DNA of 57,779 bases from an uncultured Granulosicoccaceae bacterium (GTDB taxonomy: Bacteria; Pseudomonadota; Gammaproteobacteria; Granulosicoccales; Granulosicoccaceae), in the NCBI GenBank assembly GCA_938035945.1, contig CALHOU010000093.1, positions 1-57,779 on the forward strand, read 5' to 3'. The notes beneath the pieces were generated by a model. It had not been told where the DNA came from, did no database searches, and was given only the letters and a program-made list of their open reading frames with translations. Shown here piece after piece: positions 8,440 to 19,650 of this stretch (within the stretch, counting starts at the first letter, position 1; each line of letters begins with the position of its first letter). The position numbers and the translations under genes were made by a program.

Positions 8440-10014
8440 TCACTCCCACTCGATGGTGGCTGGTGGCTTGCTGGAAATATCGTATGTAACACGTGAGATG
8501 GATGGAATGCTATTGCAGATGTTGCGTGAGACTTCATCGAGGAAGTCGTACGGCAGGTGTGCAGCGCGCGCTGTCATGAAGTCAATGGTCTCTACCGCGC
8601 GCAAGGATACGACATAGTTGTAACGCCTGCCGTCGCCAGTGACTCCCACCGATTTAACCGGCAAGAAGACCGTGAACGCTTGTGACACCTTATCGTACAA
8701 GTCATGTTTGACTAATGCATTGATAAAAATGTCATCAGCCAGGCGAAGTATATCGGCATATTCTTTTGTCACCGCGCCTAAAATGCGCACACCCAACCCT
8801 GGACCTGGAAACGGATGACGGTAAACCATGGCCGGTGGTAAGCCTAGGTCAACACCGATTCGGCGTACCTCATCCTTAAACAACTCGCGCAATGGCTCTA
8901 CCAATTTAAGGCGCATATTGCTCGGTAAGCCGCCCACATTGTGGTGTGACTTGATTAAATGTGCCGAACCGGTACTGGAGGCTGCTGACTCGATGACATC
9001 TGGGTAGATTGTGCCTTGAGCTAACCAGATAACATTGGTGAGTTTATCGGCCTCTTCTTCAAATATTTCGACAAACAAATTGCCGATAATTTTTCGTTTT
9101 GCTTCCGGGTCGCTCTCACCATTTAAACGTTCAAGAAAACGATCTTCAGCGTTAACACGAATAACTTTCACGCCCATGTTTCGCGCGAAGGTTTCCATGA
9201 CTTTATCGCCCTCATTCAAACGCAACAAACCATTATCGACAAACACACAAGTCAGTTGCTTCCCGATGGCTTTGTGCATTAGCGCGGCAACCACCGATGA
9301 ATCAACACCGCCCGATAAGCCCAGTAACACATCGTCACTGCCCACCTGTTCGCGAATGTTCGCAACCGCATTGTCGATAATGTTGCCCGGCGTCCACAAC
9401 GCATCACATCCACATATTTGTAAAACAAAGCGCTCAATTATTTTTGCACCTTGTACCGTGTGCGTCACCTCGGGGTGAAACTGGATGCCAAAACATTTTT
9501 TCTGCACATTAGCCATGGCTGCGATGGGTGCGTTTTCGCTAACCCCAACCACATCAAAGCCTGTTGGTAGAGATTCAACTCTGTCGCCGTGACTCATCCA
9601 CACGTCGAGTTCGCGTGTTTGTGCGTTATCACGATCATTCAAGCCATCGAATAGTGCGCACTCACCTTGTAAGGCCATTGATGCATAGCCAAATTCACTG
9701 TGTGCTTGTTGCGCGCGTACCTCACCCCCTAGCTGGTTGACCAAAGCTTGCATGCCATAACAAATGCCTAACACAGGAACGCTTAACGTTAACACTTGAT
9801 CGGGAATACGCGGTGACCCTGCAGCAATAGTTGACTCAGGGCCGCCTGATAAAATGATGCCGGTCGCTTTAAAGTCGTTTAATGCTTGAGCTTCGATGTC
9901 CCAAGGATGAATTTCACAATACACACCACTCTCGCGAACACGCCGCGCAATTAACTGCGTTGTTTGTCCACCAAAATCGAGAATAAGAATGCGTTGCGAG
10001 TGAATGTCTTGCAT
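8440..10014 (-). CDS. guaA: GMP synthase (glutamine-hydrolysing)
   Basis: A 524-residue enzyme of standard length that aminates XMP to GMP using glutamine and ATP. The class I glutamine amidotransferase domain occupies about residues 8-200, with the nucleophile Cys in [11 protein letters not shown] and the His/Glu pair in [12 protein letters not shown]. The ATP pyrophosphatase domain has the PP-loop [10 protein letters not shown] near residue 235. The C-terminal dimerisation domain ends with the normal [15 protein letters not shown]. It lies 15 bases after guaB on the same strand, the usual guaBA operon for de novo guanine nucleotide synthesis. Confidence 0.98.
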   Translation of the reverse strand: MQDIHSQRILILDFGGQTTQLIARRVRESGVYCEIHPWDIEAQALNDFKATGIILSGGPESTIAAGSPRIPDQVLTLSVPVLGICYGMQALVNQLGGEVRAQQAHSEFGYASMALQGECALFDGLNDRDNAQTRELDVWMSHGDRVESLPTGFDVVGVSENAPIAAMANVQKKCFGIQFHPEVTHTVQGAKIIERFVLQICGCDALWTPGNIIDNAVANIREQVGSDDVLLGLSGGVDSSVVAALMHKAIGKQLTCVFVDNGLLRLNEGDKVMETFARNMGVKVIRVNAEDRFLERLNGESDPEAKRKIIGNLFVEIFEEEADKLTNVIWLAQGTIYPDVIESAASSTGSAHLIKSHHNVGGLPSNMRLKLVEPLRELFKDEVRRIGVDLGLPPAMVYRHPFPGPGLGVRILGAVTKEYADILRLADDIFINALVKHDLYDKVSQAFTVFLPVKSVGVTGDGRRYNYVVSLRAVETIDFMTARAAHLPYDFLDEVSRNICNSIPSISRVTYDISSKPPATIEWE

Positions 10015-10029
10015 GGTTGTTAATATGGT

Positions 10030-11534
<1,505 letters not shown>

Positions 11535-11658
11535 CGCATGATCGACGCGAAGTTCGGCTCGTTAGCAAAAATATATCCTGTGAATCAGGAGAGTTTTAAG
11601 GATTTTCATCCACGTTCGGGTATCTTCAATAAATTCTTGCACCTGCTCGGGTTATAAA

Positions 11659-13017
11659 ATGCCGCTAGAAACACCAAAACGCCGAATTTTCACAGTCTCG
11701 CGATTGAACCAAGAAGTTCAGCATGTGCTTGAATCCGGTTTCGGCATGCTCTGGCTACAAGGTGAGCTATCAAACTTCAGCCGTCCGGCCAGTGGTCATT
11801 TTTATTTCTCTCTTAAAGATTCCCAAGCCCAAATCCGTTGCGCAATGTTTCGCGGCAAAAACCGCTACGTCAATTTCGAACCACAAGCCGGTGACGAAGT
11901 TCTGGTACGCGGAAAACTTGGGCTTTATTCAGCACGTGGTGATTTTCAGCTCATAGTTGAACACATGGAGCCGGCCGGCACGGGCAAGTTGCAGCAGCAG
12001 TTTGAGCAAACCAAGAAAAAACTCGACGCTTTGGGCTGGTTCGATGTAGAAGCCAAGAAAAGTATTCCAGACATGCCGCAACGAATCGGTGTTGTCACCT
12101 CTGCCACAGGTGCTGCCATTCAAGACGTACTGCAGGTATTGGCGCGACGCTGCCCGCAGGCGCAAATCATCATTTATCCAACACTTGTACAAGGAGCGAG
12201 CGCTGCGCCAAAAATTGTAGAGGCTATTCAGACCGCTGAGCGACGCAATGAAGTCGATGTGCTGTTGTTAGTGCGTGGTGGTGGTTCGATGGAAGACCTA
12301 TGGGCGTTCAATGATGAATCCGTGGCCAAAGCCATTTACGAATGTGAATTACCGATTGTTTGCGGCGTGGGTCATGAGGTCGATGTCACCATTGCAGACC
12401 ATGTCGCCGATTTGCGTGCTCCAACCCCTTCAGCGGCAGCTGAATTATCCACGCCAGATGGTGAGATCATGGAGCAACGTGTTGCCAGTGCGCACAATGC
12501 GCTCCAGCGCATGCTACACAGTCAGTTGACACTAGCAAACGCCGCATTGCATTCTTTAAACGACCGTTTGCAAATGCGTCACCCTAAACGCTTGCTTGAA
12601 GATCGTGGTCAACGTATCGATGATCTCGAAGCTCGCTTGCAACAGGCGATGCAAACGCAAACAGCACGCCATGGCCGACACGTAGAACATCTAACCACGC
12701 GCATCCATGCCCACTCCCCCAGCCAACAGCTGCTAACACTGCAAACACATCTGGAATCGATGCATATGCGATTAAACGCAAGTATGCAAAACCAGCTAGG
12801 CGGCGCAAGAAACAAATGGCAGCTAGCCGCCCGAGCGCTGGATACGGTTAGCCCCCTGGCCACGCTTGATCGGGGCTTTGCGGTGGTCAAGCACCAGAAC
12901 AAACTGGTGACAGATGCGGCAACACTCAGTGCGGGTGACCAAATAAGCACCCAGGTCGCACGTGGTGTTATCCACAGCAAAGTGGACTCGGTTGAGACAA
13001 AAAACACAAATTCCTGA
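11659..13017 (+). CDS. xseA: exodeoxyribonuclease VII large subunit
   Basis: A 452-residue protein with the N-terminal OB-fold (residues about 8-100: FTVSRLNQEVQHVLESGFGMLWLQGELSNF), then the catalytic XseA core (about 125-330) with RIGVVTSATGAAIQDVL, VLLLVRGGGSMEDLWAFND and VGHEVDVTIADHVADLRAPTPS. A coiled-coil tail follows, and the C-terminus contains the LDRGFAVV motif. With XseB it degrades single-stranded DNA from both ends and acts in mismatch repair and quinolone tolerance. xseB is not nearby. It is divergent from guaBA. Length and motifs are normal. Confidence 0.97.
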   Translation: MPLETPKRRIFTVSRLNQEVQHVLESGFGMLWLQGELSNFSRPASGHFYFSLKDSQAQIRCAMFRGKNRYVNFEPQAGDEVLVRGKLGLYSARGDFQLIVEHMEPAGTGKLQQQFEQTKKKLDALGWFDVEAKKSIPDMPQRIGVVTSATGAAIQDVLQVLARRCPQAQIIIYPTLVQGASAAPKIVEAIQTAERRNEVDVLLLVRGGGSMEDLWAFNDESVAKAIYECELPIVCGVGHEVDVTIADHVADLRAPTPSAAAELSTPDGEIMEQRVASAHNALQRMLHSQLTLANAALHSLNDRLQMRHPKRLLEDRGQRIDDLEARLQQAMQTQTARHGRHVEHLTTRIHAHSPSQQLLTLQTHLESMHMRLNASMQNQLGGARNKWQLAARALDTVSPLATLDRGFAVVKHQNKLVTDAATLSAGDQISTQVARGVIHSKVDSVETKNTNS

Positions 13018-13030
13018 AAATCATACTTTT

Positions 13031-13043
13031 TGGCTATAAGCCA
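13031..13043 (+). terminator. short hairpin after xseA
   Basis: TGGCT-ATA-AGCCA, preceded by a T run and followed by CATTTTT, begins 13 bases after the xseA stop. The 5-bp stem is short for an intrinsic terminator, but the T-rich flanks on both sides are suggestive. Confidence 0.3.
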
Positions 13044-13176
13044 CATTTTTAAAGGCTCTCAGGGAGTTATAGGCCGGATTTATGGGTAAATTTGCGGTTA
13101 CTTCTGTTGCAATTGCTGCGTTAATTTGCTAAAACACCGCGCTGCATAGCAGAGCGACTCGCGAGAGGCCCAGCTT

Positions 13177-14187
13177 ATGGCCAAAGCAACATCGAAGAAA
13201 AAAGCTAAAACGTCAGCGAAGGCAAAGAGTGCCTCAACGTCGGCTAGTGGTACGAAGAAGAAATCGGCCAGCCAATCAGCAACATCAAAACAAAAGGTAT
13301 TGAAAAGCTCAGTGGCAAGTAAAACAACAGCAAACAAAAAAGCAAGCAGCAAAGCTAACGCAGCCAAAAAAACAGCGGCAAAGAAAACCGTTGCTAAAAA
13401 GACGGCGACCAAGAAAGTAGCTGCTAAAAAAGCAACGGCAAAAAAGACTGCAGCCAAGAAAGATGAAGCAGTCGCCGAAAAGGCGACCAAGAAAAAGGCA
13501 GTCGCGAAAAAAGTGGCCAAGAAAGAAGAAGAGGTAGTCGCGGAAAAGCCGGCGACTAAGAAGCCGGCTGCCAAGAAAACAGCTGCGAAGAAAACGGCTG
13601 CTAAAAAAGCCGCTGCAAAGAAAACGGCCGAAAAAGAAACAGCTGAGAAAAAACCAGCGGCAAAGAAAAGTGCTGCTAAAAAAGCTGCTTCCAAAAAAGC
13701 AACGGCCCAAGCGGAAGAAACGCCTGCACCAAAGAAAGCCAAGAAGAAATCAACGCCCACAATAGCGGTTGGCGAACAAGTAGTATCGACGGTTGTTCCG
13801 TACGAAAGAGAAAAGAACAGCCACTATATGGACAAGGAACAGCTGCAACATTTCAGCCTTAAGTTGGCTGAGTGGAAACAGCAGCTAATGGAAGAAGTCG
13901 ACCGCACTGTTGGCCACATGAAGGATGATGCAACGAACTTCCCTGACCCCAACGATCGCGCCACCCAAGAAGAAGAGTTCAGCCTTGAGCTTCGCACACG
14001 CGACCGAGAGCGTAAATTGATCAAAAAAATCAATGAAGCGCTAAAAAGAATCGAAGAAAACGAATACGGTTACTGCGAAACCTGTGGCGTGGAAATTGGT
14101 GTAGGTCGACTAGACGCGCGTCCAACAGCAGAACTGTGCATTGATTGCAAAACCCTTGAAGAGATTCGAGAAAAACAAATCGCTTAA
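13177..14187 (+). CDS. dksA: DksA with a long histone H1-like Lys/Ala tail
   Basis: A 336-residue protein, about twice the usual DksA length. Residues 1 to about 190 are low-complexity Lys/Ala ([13 protein letters not shown] units) with a few Glu-rich breaks, like histone H1, AlgP or Hc1 tails. The rest is a complete DksA. The coiled-coil domain has the tip acidic motif [13 protein letters not shown]. The zinc finger has its four cysteines in [10 protein letters not shown] and ELCIDCK, and the end IREKQIA is conserved. DksA binds the RNA polymerase secondary channel and works with ppGpp; the tail could bind DNA or RNA nonspecifically. GAGAGG precedes the start. An internal ATG at residue 218 would remove part of the DksA N-terminus, so I do not favour it. 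gluQ follows, as in Pseudomonas. Confidence 0.93.
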   Translation: MAKATSKKKAKTSAKAKSASTSASGTKKKSASQSATSKQKVLKSSVASKTTANKKASSKANAAKKTAAKKTVAKKTATKKVAAKKATAKKTAAKKDEAVAEKATKKKAVAKKVAKKEEEVVAEKPATKKPAAKKTAAKKTAAKKAAAKKTAEKETAEKKPAAKKSAAKKAASKKATAQAEETPAPKKAKKKSTPTIAVGEQVVSTVVPYEREKNSHYMDKEQLQHFSLKLAEWKQQLMEEVDRTVGHMKDDATNFPDPNDRATQEEEFSLELRTRDRERKLIKKINEALKRIEENEYGYCETCGVEIGVGRLDARPTAELCIDCKTLEEIREKQIA

Positions 14188-14200
14188 GTTTAGCGATTTG
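14176..14200 (+). terminator. hairpin across the dksA stop codon
   Basis: CAAATCGCT (14176-14184) and AGCGATTTG (14192-14200) form a perfect 9-bp stem with a 7-base loop that contains the TAA stop. It could attenuate readthrough into gluQ, but it is AT-rich and lacks a clean U-tract. Confidence 0.35.
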
Positions 14201-14231
14201 TTGACGAACGATTTCGATTTAGCCTTATCCC

Positions 14232-15104
14232 ATGACCTCGGCTGATTACGTCGGCCGATTCGCCCCCTCACCTACTGGACACTTGCATTTCGGTTCCTTG
14301 CTTGCTGCCATGGCAAGCTACTGCGATGCGCGCTCGCAAGGTGGGTCATGGCTCGTGCGGATTGATGATATCGATCCGCCACGTGCTATGCCCTGTGCTA
14401 CGACACTGATACCTCGTTCTTTAATCAGGTATGGGTTTCAATGGGATGGTGAAATCGTTTTTCAATCGGCACGCACACAGCTCTATCAGCAGCACTTGCT
14501 CTCGTTATGCAAAAAGAATGTGCTTTTTCTATGTCACTGCACACGCAAGGAACTAATTGGACATGCAAACTATCCGGGCACTTGCCGGCAACATCGAGTA
14601 GAGAAGATTCCCGAACCAAACGGACAAAGCGCGCTACGGGTTTTAATCAATGCCAACGTTGCTTTTGACGATTTAATTCAAGGCCCGCAATCCTTTATTG
14701 TTGGCGCTCACTTTGGTGATACCGTAGTGGTTCGCCGAGATGATTTATTTTCTTATGCACTGTGTTGTGCCGTAGACGATGCAGACGGCATTAGCCACGT
14801 GATCAGAGGCTCTGATTTACTCCCCACAACCGGTGTGCAGGTTCGTCTGATGCAATTACTTGGACTGAACATCCCGACCTATGCGCATATTCCTGTGGCA
14901 CTGAATGCGGATCAGCAAAAATTGAGTAAACAAACCCTCGCCGACCCGATAGATGAGATGCCGGTCCTGCCAACTTTGCTACGTGCATGGCAATTTCTGG
15001 GTCAAACGGAATTAAACGTTCACAGTGTAGAATCATTCTGGCAAGCTGCAATTGCGGCTTGGCGCTTAAGCCGCGTGCCAAATTGTCAGAGCCAAGAACA
15101 ATGA
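14232..15104 (+). CDS. gluQ: glutamyl-Q tRNA(Asp) synthetase
   Basis: A 290-residue paralogue of the glutamyl-tRNA synthetase catalytic domain without an anticodon-binding domain. The HIGH-type motif is in APSPTGHLHFGSLLAA, the KMSKS-type motif in QQKLSKQTLADP, and the zinc-site cysteines in LCHCTRKE and YPGTC. It activates glutamate and attaches it to queuosine in tRNA(Asp). It follows dksA by 44 bases, the arrangement known from Pseudomonas and other gammaproteobacteria, and overlaps the next small gene by an ATGA. Confidence 0.95.
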   Translation: MTSADYVGRFAPSPTGHLHFGSLLAAMASYCDARSQGGSWLVRIDDIDPPRAMPCATTLIPRSLIRYGFQWDGEIVFQSARTQLYQQHLLSLCKKNVLFLCHCTRKELIGHANYPGTCRQHRVEKIPEPNGQSALRVLINANVAFDDLIQGPQSFIVGAHFGDTVVVRRDDLFSYALCCAVDDADGISHVIRGSDLLPTTGVQVRLMQLLGLNIPTYAHIPVALNADQQKLSKQTLADPIDEMPVLPTLLRAWQFLGQTELNVHSVESFWQAAIAAWRLSRVPNCQSQEQ

Positions 15105-15289
15105 GCGATAATAATCGTCACGACCACACGCTATTAATTTTCTTTGCCGCCATTTTTATATTCAACTCGCCGTTGACTAGCTGGTGGTCGTTGATCGGCT
15201 TGCCTTGGTACGCCATATTCATTGTATGGGCCGTTTTTATTCTGCTTGCAGCGCTTAACCTTCGCAGAGATACCGGCGATGGGCGTTGA
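15101..15289 (+). CDS. CbrX-like small membrane protein upstream of cbrA
   Basis: A 62-residue protein starting MSDNNRHDHTLLIFFAAIF, with two hydrophobic segments (about 10-28 and 35-54) and a polar end RRDTGDGR. Its ATG overlaps the gluQ stop (ATGA at 15101-15104), and its own end overlaps the start of the cbrA-like gene by 11 bases, so translation of all three is probably coupled. A small hydrophobic ORF in the same place, called CbrX, is known before cbrA in Pseudomonas. I match it on size, topology and position; I cannot confirm sequence similarity. Confidence 0.72.
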   Translation: MSDNNRHDHTLLIFFAAIFIFNSPLTSWWSLIGLPWYAIFIVWAVFILLAALNLRRDTGDGR

Positions 15290-18227
15290 ATTATGGTGGT
15301 TGTTCGCGGCAGCGGCGGCCTATCTCGGGATTCTGTTTCTGGTTGCGTATTCAGCCGATAGCGGTCTTATTCCACGTCGCTTTGTAACTAATCCACTGGT
15401 GTATTCACTCTCTTTGGGTGTTTATGCCACATCATGGACCTACTATGGCAGTGTGGGATTAGCCGACACAAGTGGCTATGCGTTTTTAAACATCTACTTG
15501 GGAGTCACCGGTGCGTTTTTACTTGGACCTTATATTTTAAAGCCGATTCTTACGCTTTGTCGTGAATATCAACTGACATCCATCGCCGACCTACTGGCCT
15601 TTCGCTACGGCGGCAAAGGTACCGGATTTGTTGTTACTGTATTTATGTTGGTAGGCATACTGCCTTATATATCACTACAGATACGAGCGGTAACTGAATC
15701 CATTCAGATTCTCAGCAAACAAGTACCACCGGTTATTCTGGCCTTGGTGTTTTGCATCATGATTACCGTATTCGCTATTTTATTCGGCGCAAGACATTTA
15801 TCACCGCGAGAAAAACACCATGGATTGGTTGTTGCTATCGCATTCGAATCAGCGATAAAACTATTTGCCCTACTCGTTGCCGGCGCTTTCGTTATCACTC
15901 AAGTGTTTGACTCACCTGCGGCTATGGGCGAATGGATAAGCACTCACGAAAGCGCGGTAGATAATTTATATCAACCGGCGAACACAGGGCTATGGTCAAC
16001 CTTGTTATTGCTCGCATTCTGCGCCGCGTTTTTGCTTCCTCGGCAATACCATATGACTTTTGTAGAGAACGAAAACCCAAAACATTTGCGTACCGCATAC
16101 TGGTTATTCCCGTTGTATTTGTTGTTATTAAACATTCCGGTCATCCCGATTTTATTTGCTGGGCGTTTTCTGGAACTCAATATCGCACCAGACTTCTATG
16201 TCCTGGGTATGACCTTAAGCTTGGGTAAAGAATGGTTAGCCGTACTGGTGTTCCTTGGCGGCTTGTCGGCCGCCAGTGCGATGATGATCGTGACATCGCT
16301 CGCGCTGTCGTATATGTGTTTGAATCATCTGGTGTTACCAGCGTCCTTGTCGGGCAATCAACCAACCGATTTTTACCGCCGCTTGCTGTGGAGCAAACGT
16401 ATCATCATCGCCTTGATCATTGCCGCAGGTTATGGTTTTTATATTGTCATTGAACTCAACGAAGGCCTGGCAAGTCTTGGCTTGATCTCGTTTGTTGCTG
16501 CAGCACAACTGCTACCAGGCGTGCTAGGAGTGTTGTTCTGGACTCGCGCAACACAAACCGGGTTTCTGGCAGGGTTAATTGGTGGCGCCATAGTTTGGTT
16601 TGCGCTGCTGATTCTGCCATTGTTAACGCCTAATGCAAACTTACGCGAACTCATTCCGATTGAAACCGATATTTGGACCTTATCCACTTTTTGTACATTA
16701 ACCACCAATGCCATTTTGTTTGTTATTGGGTCACTGTTAAGTAAACCCTCATTGGATGAACTTACAGCGAGTCAGGCAGCGATCGAACAAACAAGCTTTG
16801 CGCTGAGCGCACCCTATACGGCGCGTTCGGCTCGTCCCTACCTTTATGCCATGCAACAAGTACTGGGCACCAAGGTTGCGAACCAGGAAATGACACGTGC
16901 CCTGGAAGAAACCGGGATTGACCTGGACGAAACCCGTCCGCCTGAACTAAGAGTGCTGCACGAGCAACTCGAGCGCAACATGAGTGGTCTTATCGGACCC
17001 ACGCTGGCACGTTCAATTGTTCGGCATACAAACTTAAGTGAAGATGCAGAGAATCTGGACCAAGACACCCGCCTTCTTGAAATGCGACTAGAGGCCTCAC
17101 GCGAACAAATGCGCGGCATGACAAAACAACTGGATGATCTTCGCCGCTACCTACGCGATGTTTTACATCAACTACCACTGGGTGCTTGTTCGATCTCTGC
17201 CGATGGCAATATCTATTTGTGGAATTCAGCGATGCAGGCAATGACTGGCATAAGCGAACGCACAGCACAAGGTAGCCGCATTTCAAGTTTAACGCCACCG
17301 TGGAACCAACTGCTAAGCGACTTTGCTGACTCGGCAGAGAACCATCGTTTCAGCTGCCCAATAACGAAAGACAACAAACCCGCATCGGTAAACTTACACA
17401 AAGCCGACATCGGTACACCTTCCAATTCTGACGACGCATTGGCAGGTCAAGTTATACTGATGGAAGATCGTACGGACTACGATACGCTCGAAGCCGAACT
17501 GGCGCACAGTGAGCGCTTAGCATCGGTTGGTCGATTAGCCGCAGGTGTTGCGCACGAAATTGGCAACCCTTTAACAGGCATTGCCAGCATCGCTCAAAAC
17601 ATGGCGCACGATGCAAGCCAAGCGGCACAACAAAATGATGACGACGAAATCGGCGAGCAAGCCGATGACATTCTGAATCAGGTGAATCGCATCAACACCA
17701 TTGTGCATTCTCTTCTAACCTTTTCACACGAAGATAAAATTGCTGGCACCACTTTTCAAAATGTATCGATTCGTCAAAGCATCGATGAAGCCTTGCGGCT
17801 GGTGAAACTATCGTCCGACACAAAAGCGCTGCACTTTTCAGTCGACATGCCACACGACGTTGAAGTGTCTGGTGATGCAAATCAACTCATGCAAGTGCTG
17901 GTCAATCTGATCAACAACGCCTGCGATGCATCACCCAGCAATGGACACATCCTTATACAAGCTACAACTCACAACAGCATTGTAGAGATTGCGATTGAAG
18001 ATGAAGGGCCAGGCATTAGCAGTGAGGTGCGTGATCAAATATTTGAACCGTTTTTTACGACCAAGTCGGTCGGTAGTGGAACGGGGTTGGGTCTATCTTT
18101 GGTTTACAGCATTGTTGATAAACACGGCGGGCGCGTTCGAGTAGATGATCAATACACCCACGGCACGCGTATGCTGGTGAGCTTACCCATGATATTTGAA
18201 TCAAACGATTCGAGCGCCGCGCCATGA
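15279..18227 (+). CDS. cbrA: CbrA-like sensor histidine kinase with sodium-solute symporter domain
   Basis: A 982-residue protein beginning MGVELWWLFAA; Pseudomonas CbrA is almost the same length. The first ~500 residues form a solute:sodium symporter (SSS) domain of about 13 helices (SLGVYATSWTYYGSVGLAD is typical). A PAS domain follows (about 620-720, LPLGACSISADGNIYLWN), then HisKA with the phospho-acceptor H759 in GVAHEIGNPLTG. The HATPase has an N box (LVNLINNACDA), G1 (DEGPGIS) and G2 (GSGTGLGLSLV). CbrA controls carbon-source use, classically with CbrB and sigma-54. It overlaps the upstream small ORF by 11 bases and the downstream regulator by ATGA. The signal sensed is unknown. Confidence 0.92.
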   Translation: MGVELWWLFAAAAAYLGILFLVAYSADSGLIPRRFVTNPLVYSLSLGVYATSWTYYGSVGLADTSGYAFLNIYLGVTGAFLLGPYILKPILTLCREYQLTSIADLLAFRYGGKGTGFVVTVFMLVGILPYISLQIRAVTESIQILSKQVPPVILALVFCIMITVFAILFGARHLSPREKHHGLVVAIAFESAIKLFALLVAGAFVITQVFDSPAAMGEWISTHESAVDNLYQPANTGLWSTLLLLAFCAAFLLPRQYHMTFVENENPKHLRTAYWLFPLYLLLLNIPVIPILFAGRFLELNIAPDFYVLGMTLSLGKEWLAVLVFLGGLSAASAMMIVTSLALSYMCLNHLVLPASLSGNQPTDFYRRLLWSKRIIIALIIAAGYGFYIVIELNEGLASLGLISFVAAAQLLPGVLGVLFWTRATQTGFLAGLIGGAIVWFALLILPLLTPNANLRELIPIETDIWTLSTFCTLTTNAILFVIGSLLSKPSLDELTASQAAIEQTSFALSAPYTARSARPYLYAMQQVLGTKVANQEMTRALEETGIDLDETRPPELRVLHEQLERNMSGLIGPTLARSIVRHTNLSEDAENLDQDTRLLEMRLEASREQMRGMTKQLDDLRRYLRDVLHQLPLGACSISADGNIYLWNSAMQAMTGISERTAQGSRISSLTPPWNQLLSDFADSAENHRFSCPITKDNKPASVNLHKADIGTPSNSDDALAGQVILMEDRTDYDTLEAELAHSERLASVGRLAAGVAHEIGNPLTGIASIAQNMAHDASQAAQQNDDDEIGEQADDILNQVNRINTIVHSLLTFSHEDKIAGTTFQNVSIRQSIDEALRLVKLSSDTKALHFSVDMPHDVEVSGDANQLMQVLVNLINNACDASPSNGHILIQATTHNSIVEIAIEDEGPGISSEVRDQIFEPFFTTKSVGSGTGLGLSLVYSIVDKHGGRVRVDDQYTHGTRMLVSLPMIFESNDSSAAP

Positions 18228-19525
18228 ATCGAATTTTGCTGATTGAAGATGAAGAGATCATCTTAAAAGCACTAACCAAACTGTTGGTTAGAAATCATTT
18301 TGAAGTAACAACCGCGACCACGGTTGAGCAAGCAATTGAAGCGCAACCTCAATCATTTGACTTAATATTGGCGGACCTGCGTCTCCCCGGTGCCGAAGGC
18401 ACGAACATCATCCCCATAGCTGACCCGATACCGGTTGTGATTATGACCAGTCACGCCAGTGTGCGTTCAGCGGTAAGTGCTATGCGCCATGGCGCTATTG
18501 ATTACATAGCCAAACCGTTTGACCACGATGAGTTACTGCTGATTATTGAACGCTCTTTACTGCGTAATCGAATGCGAGCGCAAAACCAATCTTTACGCCA
18601 AGACTTAAAACGCCTGGTGCCGGCTGAAAACATCAACCAATGCCAAAGCATGAAGCAACTGGTAAGCGATTTATCGGACTTGAACGATGGCGATCGATTC
18701 ATTGCCTTATATGGTGAAGGTGGAACCGGTAAAGAACTGCTGGCGCGCGTTGCCCATTCAAGCAGTGATCGCGCAGATGCGCCATTCGTTGTTGCTGATT
18801 TACCTTCGCTAGAAACATCACGCATGGAGACCACTCTGCTCGGTGGAGACAAGCCCACGGCGCAAGAGCACTTTATGCCTGGCGGTATGTTGCATTCGGC
18901 ACACAATGGTACGCTGATAATTCGTCATCCAAGTGCCCTACCAAAAACCGTTCAACTCTCGCTGGCGCAAGCACTTGATGAGCGCAGTATGATTGGTACG
19001 GCCGGTGTTCGCTCGATCAATGTTCGCACCATAATCATCAGCGAAACCCCGCTGGCCGATCAGCTGGAAAAAAACTTAATCCACGAAAATCTAGCGAACC
19101 TTTTTAAGCAAAATGAATTTGCAGTACCGGCCTTGCGTGACATGCAAACAGACATTATTTTGCTGGCTGAGCATTATTTGGCCTATTTTTGCCGGCACCA
19201 CAATCGGGCGAAACTGAGGTTCTCCGAGAGCGCCGTAGCTGCCCTGCTCGCCTATCAGTGGCCTGGCAATGCGGATGAGCTAAAGGGGGTCGTTGAGCGC
19301 GCTGTACTGCTCACCAAGGGCACTCAGATAGACCTCGGTGATCTCGGCCTGAGCACCATTGCGGAAGGGGCTGGCCACAGCGACCTGAGCCTGGATGAGT
19401 ACTTTCGCTATTTCGTTATTCGGCACCAATCGACGCTATCCGAAACCGAACTGGCTAGTCGATTGGGTATTAGCCGCAAAGCACTGTGGGAGCGTCGGCA
19501 AAAAATGCAGCTTTTACGCGAATAA
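18224..19525 (+). CDS. CbrB-like response regulator with degenerate sigma-54 AAA+ domain
   Basis: A 433-residue protein with NtrC-family layout: receiver (1-120; D51 in LILADLRLPG, acidic EDEE and Lys in AKPF all present), AAA+ domain (about 140-370) and a Fis-type helix-turn-helix (TELASRLGISRKALWERR). Walker A is kept (GEGGTGKE, 164-171). The GAFTGA loop that contacts sigma-54 is absent: the matching stretch is ETTLLGGDKPTAQEHF (202-217). Walker B lacks its Asp-Glu (NGTLIIRHP, R234-H235). The arginine-finger segment, normally FREDLYYRL, reads LIHENLANL. It therefore cannot act as a standard sigma-54 activator, although phosphorylation and DNA binding look intact. Its ATG overlaps the cbrA stop. 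Confidence 0.85.
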   Translation: MNRILLIEDEEIILKALTKLLVRNHFEVTTATTVEQAIEAQPQSFDLILADLRLPGAEGTNIIPIADPIPVVIMTSHASVRSAVSAMRHGAIDYIAKPFDHDELLLIIERSLLRNRMRAQNQSLRQDLKRLVPAENINQCQSMKQLVSDLSDLNDGDRFIALYGEGGTGKELLARVAHSSSDRADAPFVVADLPSLETSRMETTLLGGDKPTAQEHFMPGGMLHSAHNGTLIIRHPSALPKTVQLSLAQALDERSMIGTAGVRSINVRTIIISETPLADQLEKNLIHENLANLFKQNEFAVPALRDMQTDIILLAEHYLAYFCRHHNRAKLRFSESAVAALLAYQWPGNADELKGVVERAVLLTKGTQIDLGDLGLSTIAEGAGHSDLSLDEYFRYFVIRHQSTLSETELASRLGISRKALWERRQKMQLLRE

Positions 19526-19588
19526 TTCACAAAAAAACCGTATTTTTATTTGAGAATTCAAGTACATAGTTAATTTGTTACAGGATAA

Positions 19589-19619
19589 TTGACAGTTGTT
19601 GCGGGGCAGGTAAACTGCC
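19589..19619 (+). promoter_or_regulatory. candidate acs promoter region with overlapping sigma-70-like and GG-N10-GC elements
   Basis: TTGACA (19589-19594) stands 16 bases before TAAACT (19611-19616), a fair sigma-70 promoter. Overlapping it, GG (19605-19606) and GC (19617-19618) are separated by exactly 10 bases in the context GGGCAGG-TAAA-CTGCC, a partial match to the sigma-54 -24/-12 consensus. The same bases form an inverted repeat, GGCAG-N5-CTGCC. I cannot tell which reading is biologically real. Confidence 0.4.
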
Positions 19620-19650
19620 AACATCAAAATCAAAGAGATTAGCTTTTCAT

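Noticed and set aside
13098..13760. A 220-residue minus-strand frame opposite the dksA tail
   Set aside because: It is the complement of the Lys/Ala codons and reads as Phe/Leu/Ala-rich repeats. Such frames are forced by the tail's composition, and there is no ribosome site or homology.
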